Positions 26,360 to 37,267 of a DNA stretch of 64,000 bases are shown here, piece by piece. A model generated the notes under the pieces. It did not search any database. It was not told the DNA's origin and worked only from the letters and a program-made list of their open reading frames with translations. Position 1 is the stretch's first letter; every line of letters starts with the position of its first letter. The DNA lies in assembly GCF_001653795.1 (NCBI RefSeq), contig NZ_CP011514.1, forward strand, positions 2,154,976-2,218,975, given 5' to 3'. The translations under genes were made by a program, and so were the position numbers. The stretch comes from Mitsuaria sp. 7 (GTDB taxonomy: Bacteria; Pseudomonadota; Gammaproteobacteria; Burkholderiales; Burkholderiaceae_C).

Positions 26360-27604
26360 ATGACCGCCATCACGACTCCTCGCGCCCGTCGTCTCACTTC
26401 AGAGGCAGAAGCCATCGAAGCGGCCCGCCACGCCGCCGACGCCATCGCCGAAATCTCCGCCGATCCGGCGCAGAACGATCGCCTGCCGTTCCGCCAGGCC
26501 GAGATCCTGTCGCAGTCCGGCGTCACCGCGATCTCGCTGCCGAAGGAACTCGGCGGCTTGGGCGCCTCGGTGAAGACGGTCGTGGAAACCGTGCGTCTCA
26601 TCTCCGTCGCCGACGGCGGCGTCGGCCAGCTGCTGCAGATCCACAACGTGATGATCCGCGGCGTGGGCGTCGGCTTCGCGCCTGAGATCCGCGACCGCCT
26701 GGTCGCCGACATCCTCGACGGCAAGCGCTTCGGCAACGCGCTAGCTGAGGTTGGCGGCAAGAACAAGTTCGATCACAAGACCTTCGCCGAACGCCAGCCC
26801 GACGGCCCGCTGATCCTGCGCGGCAGCAAGTTCTACTCGACCGGCTCCTACCTGGCCGAGTGGATCTCGCTGAGCGCCGGCTCCACCGAAGGCCCGATCA
26901 ACGTGCTGCTGCACCGCGATACGCCCGGGCTGGAACTGCTCGACGACTGGCACGCCTTCGGCCAGCAGCACTCGGTCAGCGGCACCGCGCGCTTCAACGA
27001 CATCGTCGTCGACGAGCGCTTCGTCCCCCGCCGCCCGCAAGGTCCCGGCGGCATGCCGCGCACCGGCCTGACCTGGCCCCAGATCCTGCACGCCGCGATC
27101 GACACCGGCATCGCCCGCGGCGCGCTCGACGCCGCCGTCCACCACCTGCGCCACAACACCCGACCCTGGGTCGACGCCGACGTCGACGCCGCCGCGCAGG
27201 AGCCGCACATCATCAAGACCATCGGCGAGTACGCCGTCGCCGTGCGCGCCGCCGAGGCGCTGCTGCGCCACGCCGCCGCGCTCTTCGACGAGCACCGCGC
27301 CGACCCCGACAGCAAGCCGCTGCAGGACGAGCTGATCCTCGCGGTCGCCTCGGCGCGCGCGGCCTCGGACGACGCCTCGCTGCGGATCTCCAGCGACATG
27401 TTCTCGCTGCTGGGCGCGAACTCCAGCCTCACGAAGTGGAACCTCGACCGCTTCTGGCGCAATGCGCGCGTCCACACGACGCATGACCCGATCCGCTGGC
27501 GCCTGCATCACGTCGGCAACTACTACCTCAACGGCGTCGATCCGGCCGAGTACGGCGCCGCCCTGCGCGAGCGCCGGGCCAACGCCGGCGCCAGCAGCAG
27601 CTGA
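26360..27604 (+). CDS. DszC/SfnB-like flavin monooxygenase of acyl-CoA dehydrogenase fold
   Basis: This encodes 414 residues with the acyl-CoA dehydrogenase fold: N-terminal helical domain, a middle beta domain (G-S-K-F-Y-S-T-G-S-Y-L-A-E-W near 155-168) and a C-terminal helical domain. It lacks the catalytic Glu context of true dehydrogenases. Near the C-terminus is F-W-R-N-A-R-V-H-T-T-H-D-P, close to the N-A-R-T-H-T-x-H-D-P pattern of the DszC and SfnB group, which use FMNH2 to oxygenate sulfides or other organosulfur compounds. It follows the ATPase after 37 bases, so is probably co-transcribed with the importer. In the proposed pathway it would act before the SsuD-type and DszB-type steps. 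An N- or C-oxygenase role is the alternative. Confidence 0.8.
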   Translation: MTAITTPRARRLTSEAEAIEAARHAADAIAEISADPAQNDRLPFRQAEILSQSGVTAISLPKELGGLGASVKTVVETVRLISVADGGVGQLLQIHNVMIRGVGVGFAPEIRDRLVADILDGKRFGNALAEVGGKNKFDHKTFAERQPDGPLILRGSKFYSTGSYLAEWISLSAGSTEGPINVLLHRDTPGLELLDDWHAFGQQHSVSGTARFNDIVVDERFVPRRPQGPGGMPRTGLTWPQILHAAIDTGIARGALDAAVHHLRHNTRPWVDADVDAAAQEPHIIKTIGEYAVAVRAAEALLRHAAALFDEHRADPDSKPLQDELILAVASARAASDDASLRISSDMFSLLGANSSLTKWNLDRFWRNARVHTTHDPIRWRLHHVGNYYLNGVDPAEYGAALRERRANAGASSS

Positions 27605-27694
27605 CGACTCCAGCCTCCCCGTATTCCGCACGACGGCGCGGTCGCCTCCGCGTTGCGCCGCCGCATGCATAAAAACATCCAAGGCTTACCGTCC

Positions 27695-30259
<2,565 letters not shown>

Positions 30260-30285
30260 CGTCCTCGACTCTCGCAAGGATCGCC

Positions 30286-31548
30286 ATGTCTCTCTCTTCC
30301 CGCTTCATTCCCGGACTTGTCGCCGGACTCATCGCCGGACTTCTCTCCATCGGAGTCGCAGCACAAACGTTCGCGCCCAAGCCTGACCCGTCGCAGGGCG
30401 ACGGACGCGTCTCCGACTTCTACCGCTGGACCGAGGCGATCCCCACCACGCCGGGCCGCGTGCTGCGCACCGAGCCGTTGCCGGCGCAGGTCGGCCTGTC
30501 GGAGGCCGCGTCGCAGCAACGCATCCTCTACACCTCGACCAGCGGCTTCGACAGCAAGACCCCGATCGTCGTCTCCGGCGCGCTGTTCATCCCGCGCGGC
30601 ACGCCGCCAGCCGGCGGCTGGCCGGTGCTCGCCTGGGGCCACGGCACCGTGGGCCTGGCCGACATCTGCGCGCCGTCGTGGTCCGGCCGCTCCTACCGCG
30701 ACGTGCGCTACCTCAACCGCTGGCTGAAGGAAGGCTTCGCCATCGTCGCCAGCGACTACGAAGGCCTCGGCGTCCCCGGCCCGCATCCGCTGATCAACGT
30801 CCCGATGCTGGCCTACGGCATCCTGGACAGCGCCCGCGCGGTCATCCACGACGTGCCGGGTCTTGCCAACCGGGTGCTGCTGGTCGGTCAGTCGCAAGGC
30901 GGCATCGGCGTCTTCGCTGCGGCGTCGTACCAGTCGCGCTACGCGCCAGAGCTGGGCGTCAAGGGCAGCATCGGCACCGGCGTGATCTACCGCGATCCCA
31001 AGGCCACGCCGATCCCGCTGCAGCGCGACCCCAACAAGGTCGACGACTCGCTCGCCTACGGCTTCTACGGCTTCCTCGTCGATCAGCAGCACGACCCGTC
31101 GCTGAAGCCCGAGGACGTGTTCACCGAGCAAGGGCAGTCGCTGGTCGCTCAAGCGCGCGTGGCCTGCCTGTCGACGCTGGCCTCGGATGTCGTCGGCAAC
31201 GGCCTGACGATCGGCAATTCGCGGCTCGCCACGCCGACCGCCGCGTACCAGCGCTACCTCGCCGGCGCGCCGGGCCGCAGCGCCCGCTACAGCGAGTACC
31301 CGACGCTCGCCATCCCGCATCCCGTCTTCATCGGCACCGGCGCGGACGACGTGACGCCGTCCGCGATCAGCCAGCTCGCGCTGATGCGCGACGCCTGCGC
31401 GGCGGGAACCGTCGTCGAAGGCCATCTCTACGCCGGGCTCGGCCACAGCGCCACGGTGAACGCCTCGCTGAAGGACTCGGTCCCGTTCGCGAAGAAGGCC
31501 ATCGCCGGCGAGCCGATCACGCCGCGCTGTACGCCCTCGCTTGAGTGA
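30286..31548 (+). CDS. Secreted alpha/beta-hydrolase, lipase-like
   Basis: This encodes 420 residues; the ATG is preceded by CAAGGA and follows the receptor stop by 26 bases. A clear signal peptide (hydrophobic L-V-A-G-L-I-A-G-L-L-S-I-G-V-A-A, then Q-T-F-A) sends it to the periplasm or outside. The fold signatures are the oxyanion region W-P-V-L-A-W-G-H-G-T-V-G and the nucleophile elbow G-Q-S-Q-G-G (Ser near 206). An Asp in G-T-G-A-D-D and a His in G-L-G-H-S near the C-terminus complete a triad. This matches the secretory-lipase (LIP) family. It stands between two receptor genes, suggesting it trims an ester-linked or amphiphilic sulfur compound before uptake. Confidence 0.88.
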   Translation: MSLSSRFIPGLVAGLIAGLLSIGVAAQTFAPKPDPSQGDGRVSDFYRWTEAIPTTPGRVLRTEPLPAQVGLSEAASQQRILYTSTSGFDSKTPIVVSGALFIPRGTPPAGGWPVLAWGHGTVGLADICAPSWSGRSYRDVRYLNRWLKEGFAIVASDYEGLGVPGPHPLINVPMLAYGILDSARAVIHDVPGLANRVLLVGQSQGGIGVFAAASYQSRYAPELGVKGSIGTGVIYRDPKATPIPLQRDPNKVDDSLAYGFYGFLVDQQHDPSLKPEDVFTEQGQSLVAQARVACLSTLASDVVGNGLTIGNSRLATPTAAYQRYLAGAPGRSARYSEYPTLAIPHPVFIGTGADDVTPSAISQLALMRDACAAGTVVEGHLYAGLGHSATVNASLKDSVPFAKKAIAGEPITPRCTPSLE

Positions 31549-31599
31549 CCCGATCTCCAGACATCCGCTTTCCGCATTCCCGCTTTCAAGGACACCGCC

Positions 31600-34257
31600 A
31601 TGACCTCTCGCCTGTCGCGCCGGCCCGTGGGCCGCGCCTTCTCCACCCCGCCCTTGCACGCTCCGACCGCCCGTGGACCGGCCCGTCCGCGCTTGAGCCA
31701 CTTCGCCCGTGCCGCCTTGCTGCTCGCCGGCGGTGAAGCCGCCTTCGCCCAGGACTCCGCTGATGCCGGATCCAGTACCGCAGCGACCGCCGCAGCGAGC
31801 GGAACGGCGGCCATCGTCGTGCCCTCGGTGCTGGTGACCGGCGCGCGCGCCGAGCCGCGCACCGTGCAATCGAGTCCGACGCCGGTCGACGTCTTCTCCG
31901 CCGACGCCATCGACGGCGCCGCCCGCGCCGGCCTGCTCGAAACGCTGAACTCGCTGGTGCCGTCGTTCAACCTGCCCAATTGGGTGGGCTTCGGCAACAG
32001 CACGCTGGTGCGCGGCGGTCAGCTGCGCGGGCTGAACCCGGACCACACGCTGGTGCTGATCAACGGCAAGCGGCGACACAGCACCGCGCTGCTCGGTGCC
32101 GGTGGATTCACCGCCTCCGCGCCGGCTGATCTGTCGCTGATCCCGACCGGCGCCATCGAGCGCATCGAGGTCCTGCGCGACGGCGCCTCGGCGCTGTACG
32201 GCTCCGACGCGATCGCCGGCGTGATCAACATCATCACGCGCCAGGACCGCGAAGGCGGCAGCGTGCAGGCGCGCGTCGGCGAGTACTACGAGGGCGACGG
32301 CCTCACCCAGCAGTACCAGGGCCACCTCGGCCTGCCGCTGGGCAAGGACGGCCATCTGAGCCTCGCTGCCCAGTACGACAAGCAACGCCCGGTCTTCCGC
32401 GACAGTCCGGTGCCCTCGACCTTCCTCTTCTACTTCCCGCGCAACGCGGCCGGTCAACCGATCCTGCCGTCGGGCAGCCTGGCCTCGAATCCAACGCTGC
32501 CGGCCGGCGCAACGCCTGACCCTCGCGAAGCCACGCGCAACAGCAACCAGGTCTTCGGTCTTGGCGGTCTGCAGGGCTTCGAACTCGGCTCGCTGAGCGC
32601 CGATGCGGGACTGGACCTCGGCGCCGGCATCGAGGTCTACGGCCTGGCGACCTACGCCCACCGCAAGGCGCGCGCGCCGCAGTACTTCCGCCACCCGTCG
32701 CGCGACGAGGTCGTCCGCGCGCTCTACCCGGACGGCTTCACGCCCTTCTCCGGCATCACCGAGAACGACCTCTCCGCAACCGCCGGCGTGCGCGGCGGCG
32801 AGGCGACGGGCTGGCGCTGGGACGTCAGCGCCGGCGTCGGCCGCGACGACATCGACACGTACATCTACAACTCGGTCAGCCCGACCTACGGCCTGGCGAG
32901 CCAGCGCGACTTCTTCCTCGGCAACCAGACCTACACCGCCTACACGGCCAACGGCGACCTGCGCCGCACGCTCGACATCGGCGGCCTGGCCAGCGAGTTG
33001 TCGCTCGGAACGGAACTGCGCCAGGAACGCTTCAAGCGCGGCGTCGGCGACGAGCAGTCCTGGGGACACGGCGGCCAGCCGGTGCTTGACGGCCCCAACG
33101 CCGGCAAGGCGCTCGGCAACGGCTTCTCCGGCTCGCAGGCCGACACGGGCAACCGTCCCGAGGACGTCATCAACGCCAAGCGCCACAGCGAGGCGGTCTA
33201 CCTCGGCCTCTCTCTGAAGCCGCTGCGCGACTGGGTCGTCGACACCGCGGTGCGGCGCGAGAAGTTCTCCGACTTCGGCAGCACGACGACCGGTCGACTC
33301 GCCACGCGCTTCGAGATCGCTTCGGGCTTCGCGCTGCGCGGCTCGGTGAGCTCCGGCTTCCACGCGCCGCCGCTGGCCGCGCAATCGCAGCGCGCCACCG
33401 ACATCGCCAACGACTACGCCAACCACCAGCTGCGCGTCTCCTCGCCCGAGGCCATCGCGCTGGGCGCCAAGCCGCTCAAGCCGGAGAAGTCCGACAACCT
33501 GAGCCTGGGCGTCGTCGCCTCGCCGCTGCAGGACCTCAACGTCGCGGTCGACGTCTACCAGATCAAGGTCAAGAACCGCATCGCCACCTCGACCAGCTTT
33601 CGCGAGGCGCTCTACCCCGGCACCGGCGCGCTGGTGCAGGCGGCGGGCCTGGGCTTCGCGGACGGCATCAACTACTTCATCAACGCCGCGGACACCCGCA
33701 CGCGCGGCATCGACGTCACGCTGGACGGCGCGTTCAAGGGCAACGGCTGGGGCCGGCTGCGCTGGTCCGCCGCCCTCAACTACAACGAGACCGTCGTCAG
33801 CCGCGTCGCCGACACGCCCGCCGTTCTGCAGGCCTACAACGTGCCGGTCTTCAGCGTCGCGCAGCAGAACACGCTGAAGTACCTCGCGCCGCGCGACAAG
33901 GAAATCTTCACCCTGAACTGGAGCCGCAACGACTGGTCCGTGCAGACCCGGCTCACGCACTACGGCACGATCAAGCGCGTCGGCTCGCCGGCCACCATCC
34001 CCACGACGGGACCGTGGGCCGGCCAGCGCGAGATCGTCTACGACGTCGGCAACCTCTGGACCACCGACCTCGAGATCGCCTGGAAGGTCACCCCGCGCGT
34101 GCGCCTGGCGCTGACCGCCAACAACCTGTTCGACCGCAAGCCGGCCACGCTGCCGGATCCGCTGCTCAACAAGTTCCAGAGCTACGCCTACGTCAACAAC
34201 GGCCCGATCACCGGTGCCGGCGGCTTCTATGCCGTCTCGGCGCGGGTCGACTTCTGA
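31600..34257 (+). CDS. TonB-dependent outer-membrane receptor (2)
   Basis: This encodes 885 residues with a signal peptide (after an unusually long, basic N-region, the hydrophobic A-A-L-L-L-A-G-G-E-A-A-F-A, then Q-D-S-A-D). A TonB-box-like V-P-S-V-L-V-T-G-A-R follows, then a plug domain with L-N-P-D-H-T-L-V-L-I-N-G-K-R-R-H and Y-G-S-D-A-I-A-G-V-I-N-I-I-T-R, and a barrel ending in a terminal aromatic (A-R-V-D-F). It is related to receptor 1 but clearly distinct in sequence, so the pair may recognise different substrates. A CAAGGACA ribosome-binding site precedes the ATG. Confidence 0.9.
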   Translation: MTSRLSRRPVGRAFSTPPLHAPTARGPARPRLSHFARAALLLAGGEAAFAQDSADAGSSTAATAAASGTAAIVVPSVLVTGARAEPRTVQSSPTPVDVFSADAIDGAARAGLLETLNSLVPSFNLPNWVGFGNSTLVRGGQLRGLNPDHTLVLINGKRRHSTALLGAGGFTASAPADLSLIPTGAIERIEVLRDGASALYGSDAIAGVINIITRQDREGGSVQARVGEYYEGDGLTQQYQGHLGLPLGKDGHLSLAAQYDKQRPVFRDSPVPSTFLFYFPRNAAGQPILPSGSLASNPTLPAGATPDPREATRNSNQVFGLGGLQGFELGSLSADAGLDLGAGIEVYGLATYAHRKARAPQYFRHPSRDEVVRALYPDGFTPFSGITENDLSATAGVRGGEATGWRWDVSAGVGRDDIDTYIYNSVSPTYGLASQRDFFLGNQTYTAYTANGDLRRTLDIGGLASELSLGTELRQERFKRGVGDEQSWGHGGQPVLDGPNAGKALGNGFSGSQADTGNRPEDVINAKRHSEAVYLGLSLKPLRDWVVDTAVRREKFSDFGSTTTGRLATRFEIASGFALRGSVSSGFHAPPLAAQSQRATDIANDYANHQLRVSSPEAIALGAKPLKPEKSDNLSLGVVASPLQDLNVAVDVYQIKVKNRIATSTSFREALYPGTGALVQAAGLGFADGINYFINAADTRTRGIDVTLDGAFKGNGWGRLRWSAALNYNETVVSRVADTPAVLQAYNVPVFSVAQQNTLKYLAPRDKEIFTLNWSRNDWSVQTRLTHYGTIKRVGSPATIPTTGPWAGQREIVYDVGNLWTTDLEIAWKVTPRVRLALTANNLFDRKPATLPDPLLNKFQSYAYVNNGPITGAGGFYAVSARVDF

Positions 34258-34330
34258 TCCCCCCTCCGTTCATCGCTTCAACGATCCGCTTTCAACGTTC
34301 CATCGCCCCAACCACCTTGAGGAGCTTCCC

Positions 34331-35416
34331 ATGCCCATCGAATTCGTCGGCGGCCTCTTTCCGCGCAACCAACTCGCCCAGCGCGCATCCAACGCCTCGC
34401 CGCGCCTGGACCTGACCTACCTGCGCGACCTCGCCCGCGCGCACGAGCACGCCGGTTTCGACCGCGTGCTGATCGCCAACGGCGGCGGCGACCCGCTGTA
34501 CCTCGCGGCCTTTGCGGCGTCGCACACCGACAAGCTCGGCTTCATGATCGCGCACCGTCCCGGCCTGGTGCCGCCGACAGTCGCCGCACGCGCCTTCGCG
34601 ACGCTGGACCAGACGACCGGCGGCCGCATCCGCCTGCACACGATCACCGGCCACGCGCCGGAGCCGGGTCATGGCGAACGGCTCTACGACAAGTCCGAGC
34701 GCTACGAGCGCGCCGGCGAGTACCTGGACATCGTCCGCCGCGTGTGGACCGAGGACAAGCCGTTCGACTACCAGGGCCGCTTCTATCAGCTCGAAGGTGC
34801 GTTCTCGCCGGTGAAGCCGATCCAGCAGCCGTATGTGCCGATCTCGCTGGGCGGCTCATCGGAAGGCGCGTACCGCGTCGCGGTGGAGCACACCGACCTC
34901 TACGCGCTGTGGGCTGAGAGTCTGGAAGACACCGCCGCGCGCATCCGCAAGCTGCGCGAGATCGCGGCCGAGGCCAACAAGCCCGCGCCGCGCGTGAGCC
35001 TGTCAGTGCGCCTGATCATCGGACCGACCGAAGAGCTGGCCTGGCAGAAGGCGCGTGAGATCGAGGCGGCGCTGAAGGCCGGCACCGCAGCGCGCGGCCG
35101 CATCGAGACGAACGGTCTGAGCGGCGGCGCCGAGCGCCAGCTCGCGTTGGCGGCGAAGGGCGAGGTGCATGACAAGGCCTTGTTCCTCGGCACGTCGACG
35201 GCGATCGGCGGTGGTACGGACAGCACGTCGCTGGTGGGCACGCCCGACACGATCATCGAGTCGCTGCTCGCGTACTACGACATCGGCGTCACGACCTTCC
35301 TGAACCGGGGCTACGACCCGTTGCCCGATGCCATCGACTATGGGCGCTACATCATCCCCGCCGTGCGCGAGGAAGTGGCGCGTCGGGAACAGACCGCGCA
35401 ACGCAAGGCGGCTTGA
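34331..35416 (+). CDS. SsuD/LLM-type FMNH2-dependent monooxygenase (2)
   Basis: This encodes 361 residues starting M-P-I-E-F-V-G-G-L-F-P. It belongs to the luciferase-like superfamily: A-H-E-H-A-G-F-D-R-V-L-I near 35-46, L-G-F-M-I-A-H-R-P-G-L-V-P-P-T-V-A-A-R near 70-88, H-T-I-T-G-H and K-S-E-R-Y-E-R-A-G-E-Y. The length and the S-L-G-G-S-S-E-G-A-Y-R segment fit the sulfonate-monooxygenase group. Together with the other two LLM genes and the FMN reductase it suggests more than one C-S cleaving step or substrate. A longer frame begins at 34214, but the ATG at 34331 has a GAGG ribosome-binding site. It ends the rightward unit that began at the importer. Confidence 0.9.
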   Translation: MPIEFVGGLFPRNQLAQRASNASPRLDLTYLRDLARAHEHAGFDRVLIANGGGDPLYLAAFAASHTDKLGFMIAHRPGLVPPTVAARAFATLDQTTGGRIRLHTITGHAPEPGHGERLYDKSERYERAGEYLDIVRRVWTEDKPFDYQGRFYQLEGAFSPVKPIQQPYVPISLGGSSEGAYRVAVEHTDLYALWAESLEDTAARIRKLREIAAEANKPAPRVSLSVRLIIGPTEELAWQKAREIEAALKAGTAARGRIETNGLSGGAERQLALAAKGEVHDKALFLGTSTAIGGGTDSTSLVGTPDTIIESLLAYYDIGVTTFLNRGYDPLPDAIDYGRYIIPAVREEVARREQTAQRKAA

Positions 35417-35459
35417 TCCGCCATTCCACCTGCCGAGGCTGCTGGCCCTCACCCCCACC

Positions 35460-35659
35460 CTCTCCCGCAAGCGGGAGAGGGAGTCCGACCGACTCGACTC
35501 GCAGCGCCGACGCCTGTTTCTCCCTCTCCCGCTTGCGGGAGAGCAACCGCGTCAAACGAATGCAGCGGTAGACCTTGCTCCCTCTCCCGCCTGCGGGAAA
35601 GCAGCCGCGTCAAACGAATGCCGCGGTAGACCTTGCTCCCTCTCCCGCTTGCGGGAGAG
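35460..35659. repeat. Array of REP-like hairpins spaced 58 bp apart
   Basis: Four 20-base palindromes of the form CTCTCCCGC-(2 nt)-GCGGGAGAG lie at 35460, 35524, 35582 and 35640. The last three are exactly 58 bases apart because a 58-bp unit is tandemly duplicated. The third has one changed base. The sequence sits between two convergent genes and probably ends transcription from both sides. The same hairpin recurs at 45932-46308. Confidence 0.8.
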
Positions 35660-35701
35660 GGCGGGGGTGAGGGGCGCGCGCAGCGCGCTGGGTCTAGGCA
35701 G

Positions 35702-36928
35702 TCATGCAGCGTCTTTCTTGCTCGCACCGGTGTGAGTCGCATATGGCGGCACGGTGGTCGCCAGTTCCGCGTGGACGGGATCGTTCTCATCGAACGCCGG
35801 CACATCGAAGCCGTGTTCCAGATCCAGCAGCGGCAGCAGCGTCCGCGCGATGCGTTGCGCTTCCGGCACCAGCGGCCAGCCGGAGAGGATGAACGCCTCC
35901 GTGCCTTGCGCGTGGAACTCCTTCAAGCGCTCTGCCACCTGCTCGGTGCTGCCGACGATCCAGGTGCCTGCCCACGGATGCAGGATGTCGAAGCCGAACG
36001 GGCTCGGCCCGACCCACACGTTGGGATAGACCTCGAGGTCGCGCAGCGCGGGCAGCTTGCCTGCGCGCAGCGCGGCGATGCGGCGATGGACCAGCGGATC
36101 GTCGCTGACCACCTCTTCATCGAGCCCCTTCGGACCGAGGTGCCGCGAAGCCAGCCGCACTGCCGTCTCATGCGAAGTCTGGTCGAGGATCCACTGCGCG
36201 TGGGCCCAGGCTTCCTCCTCCGTATCGCGGACGATGATCTGCAGCCGTGTGCCGAAGCGCAGCTTGCGCCCATGCGCCGCAGCCCGCGCGCCGACGCGGC
36301 GGAACTTGTCGCCCAGCCGCGGCGGCGCATCCGCGAAGCTCAGGTACCAGTCCAGCAACTTCGCCGAATGCTCGACCCCGGGCTCCGACGTCCCCGCGCC
36401 CCACAGCGGCATCGTGGGCGTCTGCGTCGGCGGCAGCGGGTTGCGCAGCGGCACCACCGCGCGCGGCGCGATCTGGATGTACTTGCCCTGGTAGCCGTCG
36501 TTGGAGCCCGCGTACAGCTGCTGGAACGCGTCCCAGAACTCGTAGCTGTAGGCATAGCGCTCGTCGTGCGGGATGGGCATCCCCATGCTCTTGAGCCCCG
36601 CATCGTTCCCGTTCACGACGTTGAACAGCAGCCGCCCCTTGCTGAAACGGTCCACCGTCAGCGCCATCTGCGCGAGCTTGGCCGGCGTGATCAGGCCCGG
36701 ATGTTGCGCCGTCAGGAAGCGCATGCGCTCCGTGTGCGCGACCAGCAGGCCGGTCAGGCTCAGCGATTCGTGCTGGTCGGTGGCCAGCAGCGCGCCGTAG
36801 AAACCGAGCCGGTCGATGTTGCGCGCCTGCGCGACGAGCTGCGCCGGATCGTTCTGCCATGAATGCGCGCGTTCCCACGGCACCGGACCGTCGGGGCTGC
36901 TGATGTACCAAAGAATCTTGATGCCCAT
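35702..36928 (-). CDS. SsuD-like FMNH2-dependent monooxygenase (3)
   Basis: This encodes 408 residues from the ATG at 36928, preceded by AAGGAG; the frame extends to 37096 but that part lies beyond the ribosome-binding site and across the promoter. It starts M-G-I-K-I-L-W-Y-I-S and shares F-N-V-V-N-G-N-D-A-G-L-K, I-P-H-D-E-R-Y-A-Y-S, G-T-R-L-Q-I-I-V-R-D-T-E-E-E-A-W-A and E-A-F-I-L-S-G-W-P-L with the enzyme at 19119, so it is a paralogue. It oxidises a sulfonate-type C-S bond using FMNH2. It is divergent from receptor 3 and has its own sigma-54 promoter. Confidence 0.9.
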   Translation of the reverse strand: MGIKILWYISSPDGPVPWERAHSWQNDPAQLVAQARNIDRLGFYGALLATDQHESLSLTGLLVAHTERMRFLTAQHPGLITPAKLAQMALTVDRFSKGRLLFNVVNGNDAGLKSMGMPIPHDERYAYSYEFWDAFQQLYAGSNDGYQGKYIQIAPRAVVPLRNPLPPTQTPTMPLWGAGTSEPGVEHSAKLLDWYLSFADAPPRLGDKFRRVGARAAAHGRKLRFGTRLQIIVRDTEEEAWAHAQWILDQTSHETAVRLASRHLGPKGLDEEVVSDDPLVHRRIAALRAGKLPALRDLEVYPNVWVGPSPFGFDILHPWAGTWIVGSTEQVAERLKEFHAQGTEAFILSGWPLVPEAQRIARTLLPLLDLEHGFDVPAFDENDPVHAELATTVPPYATHTGASKKDAA

Positions 36929-36970
36929 GGGGCGCTCCTTCTGAATTCGGGATCGGACGCGCGAACTGTC

Positions 36971-36986
36971 TGCAAGAGACATGCCG
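36971..36986 (-). promoter_or_regulatory. Sigma-54 promoter of the third SsuD-like gene
   Basis: On the minus strand the sequence is CGGCATG-TCTC-TTGCA, with a perfect -12 element and a -24 element differing at the first base. It lies about 43 bases upstream of the gene start and faces away from the promoter at 37211. Confidence 0.65.
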
Positions 36987-37210
36987 GATCGCAGCAACCC
37001 CAGCCACCAGGCTTCACGGGGCTTCACGAGGCTCAGACGACCCCGTCCCGGCGATGCCCTGCGCAACGCTGCGCAGCGCTGGCCCGACGGCAGCACGCCG
37101 CTGTTGCGATGGCAACAGACCGATTGATCGCGCCAGGCGACGAAGCTTGAAATGCTTATCGGATTGACGGGAATGCCGTATCCATCGGCCCTCCAAGGCC
37201 TTTAACGAGC

Positions 37211-37226
37211 TGGCACGAATGCTGCG
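37211..37226 (+). promoter_or_regulatory. Sigma-54 promoter of the third receptor operon
   Basis: TGGCACG-AATG-CTGCG matches the RpoN consensus, 42 bases before the receptor start. With the minus-strand promoter at 36971-36986 it makes a divergent pair about 225 bases apart, so one set of bound activators could serve both. The interval holds no gene. Confidence 0.75.
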
Positions 37227-37267
37227 AAGGGACGGTTCTCCCTGCCACTCCACCCACGTTCGAGGTC

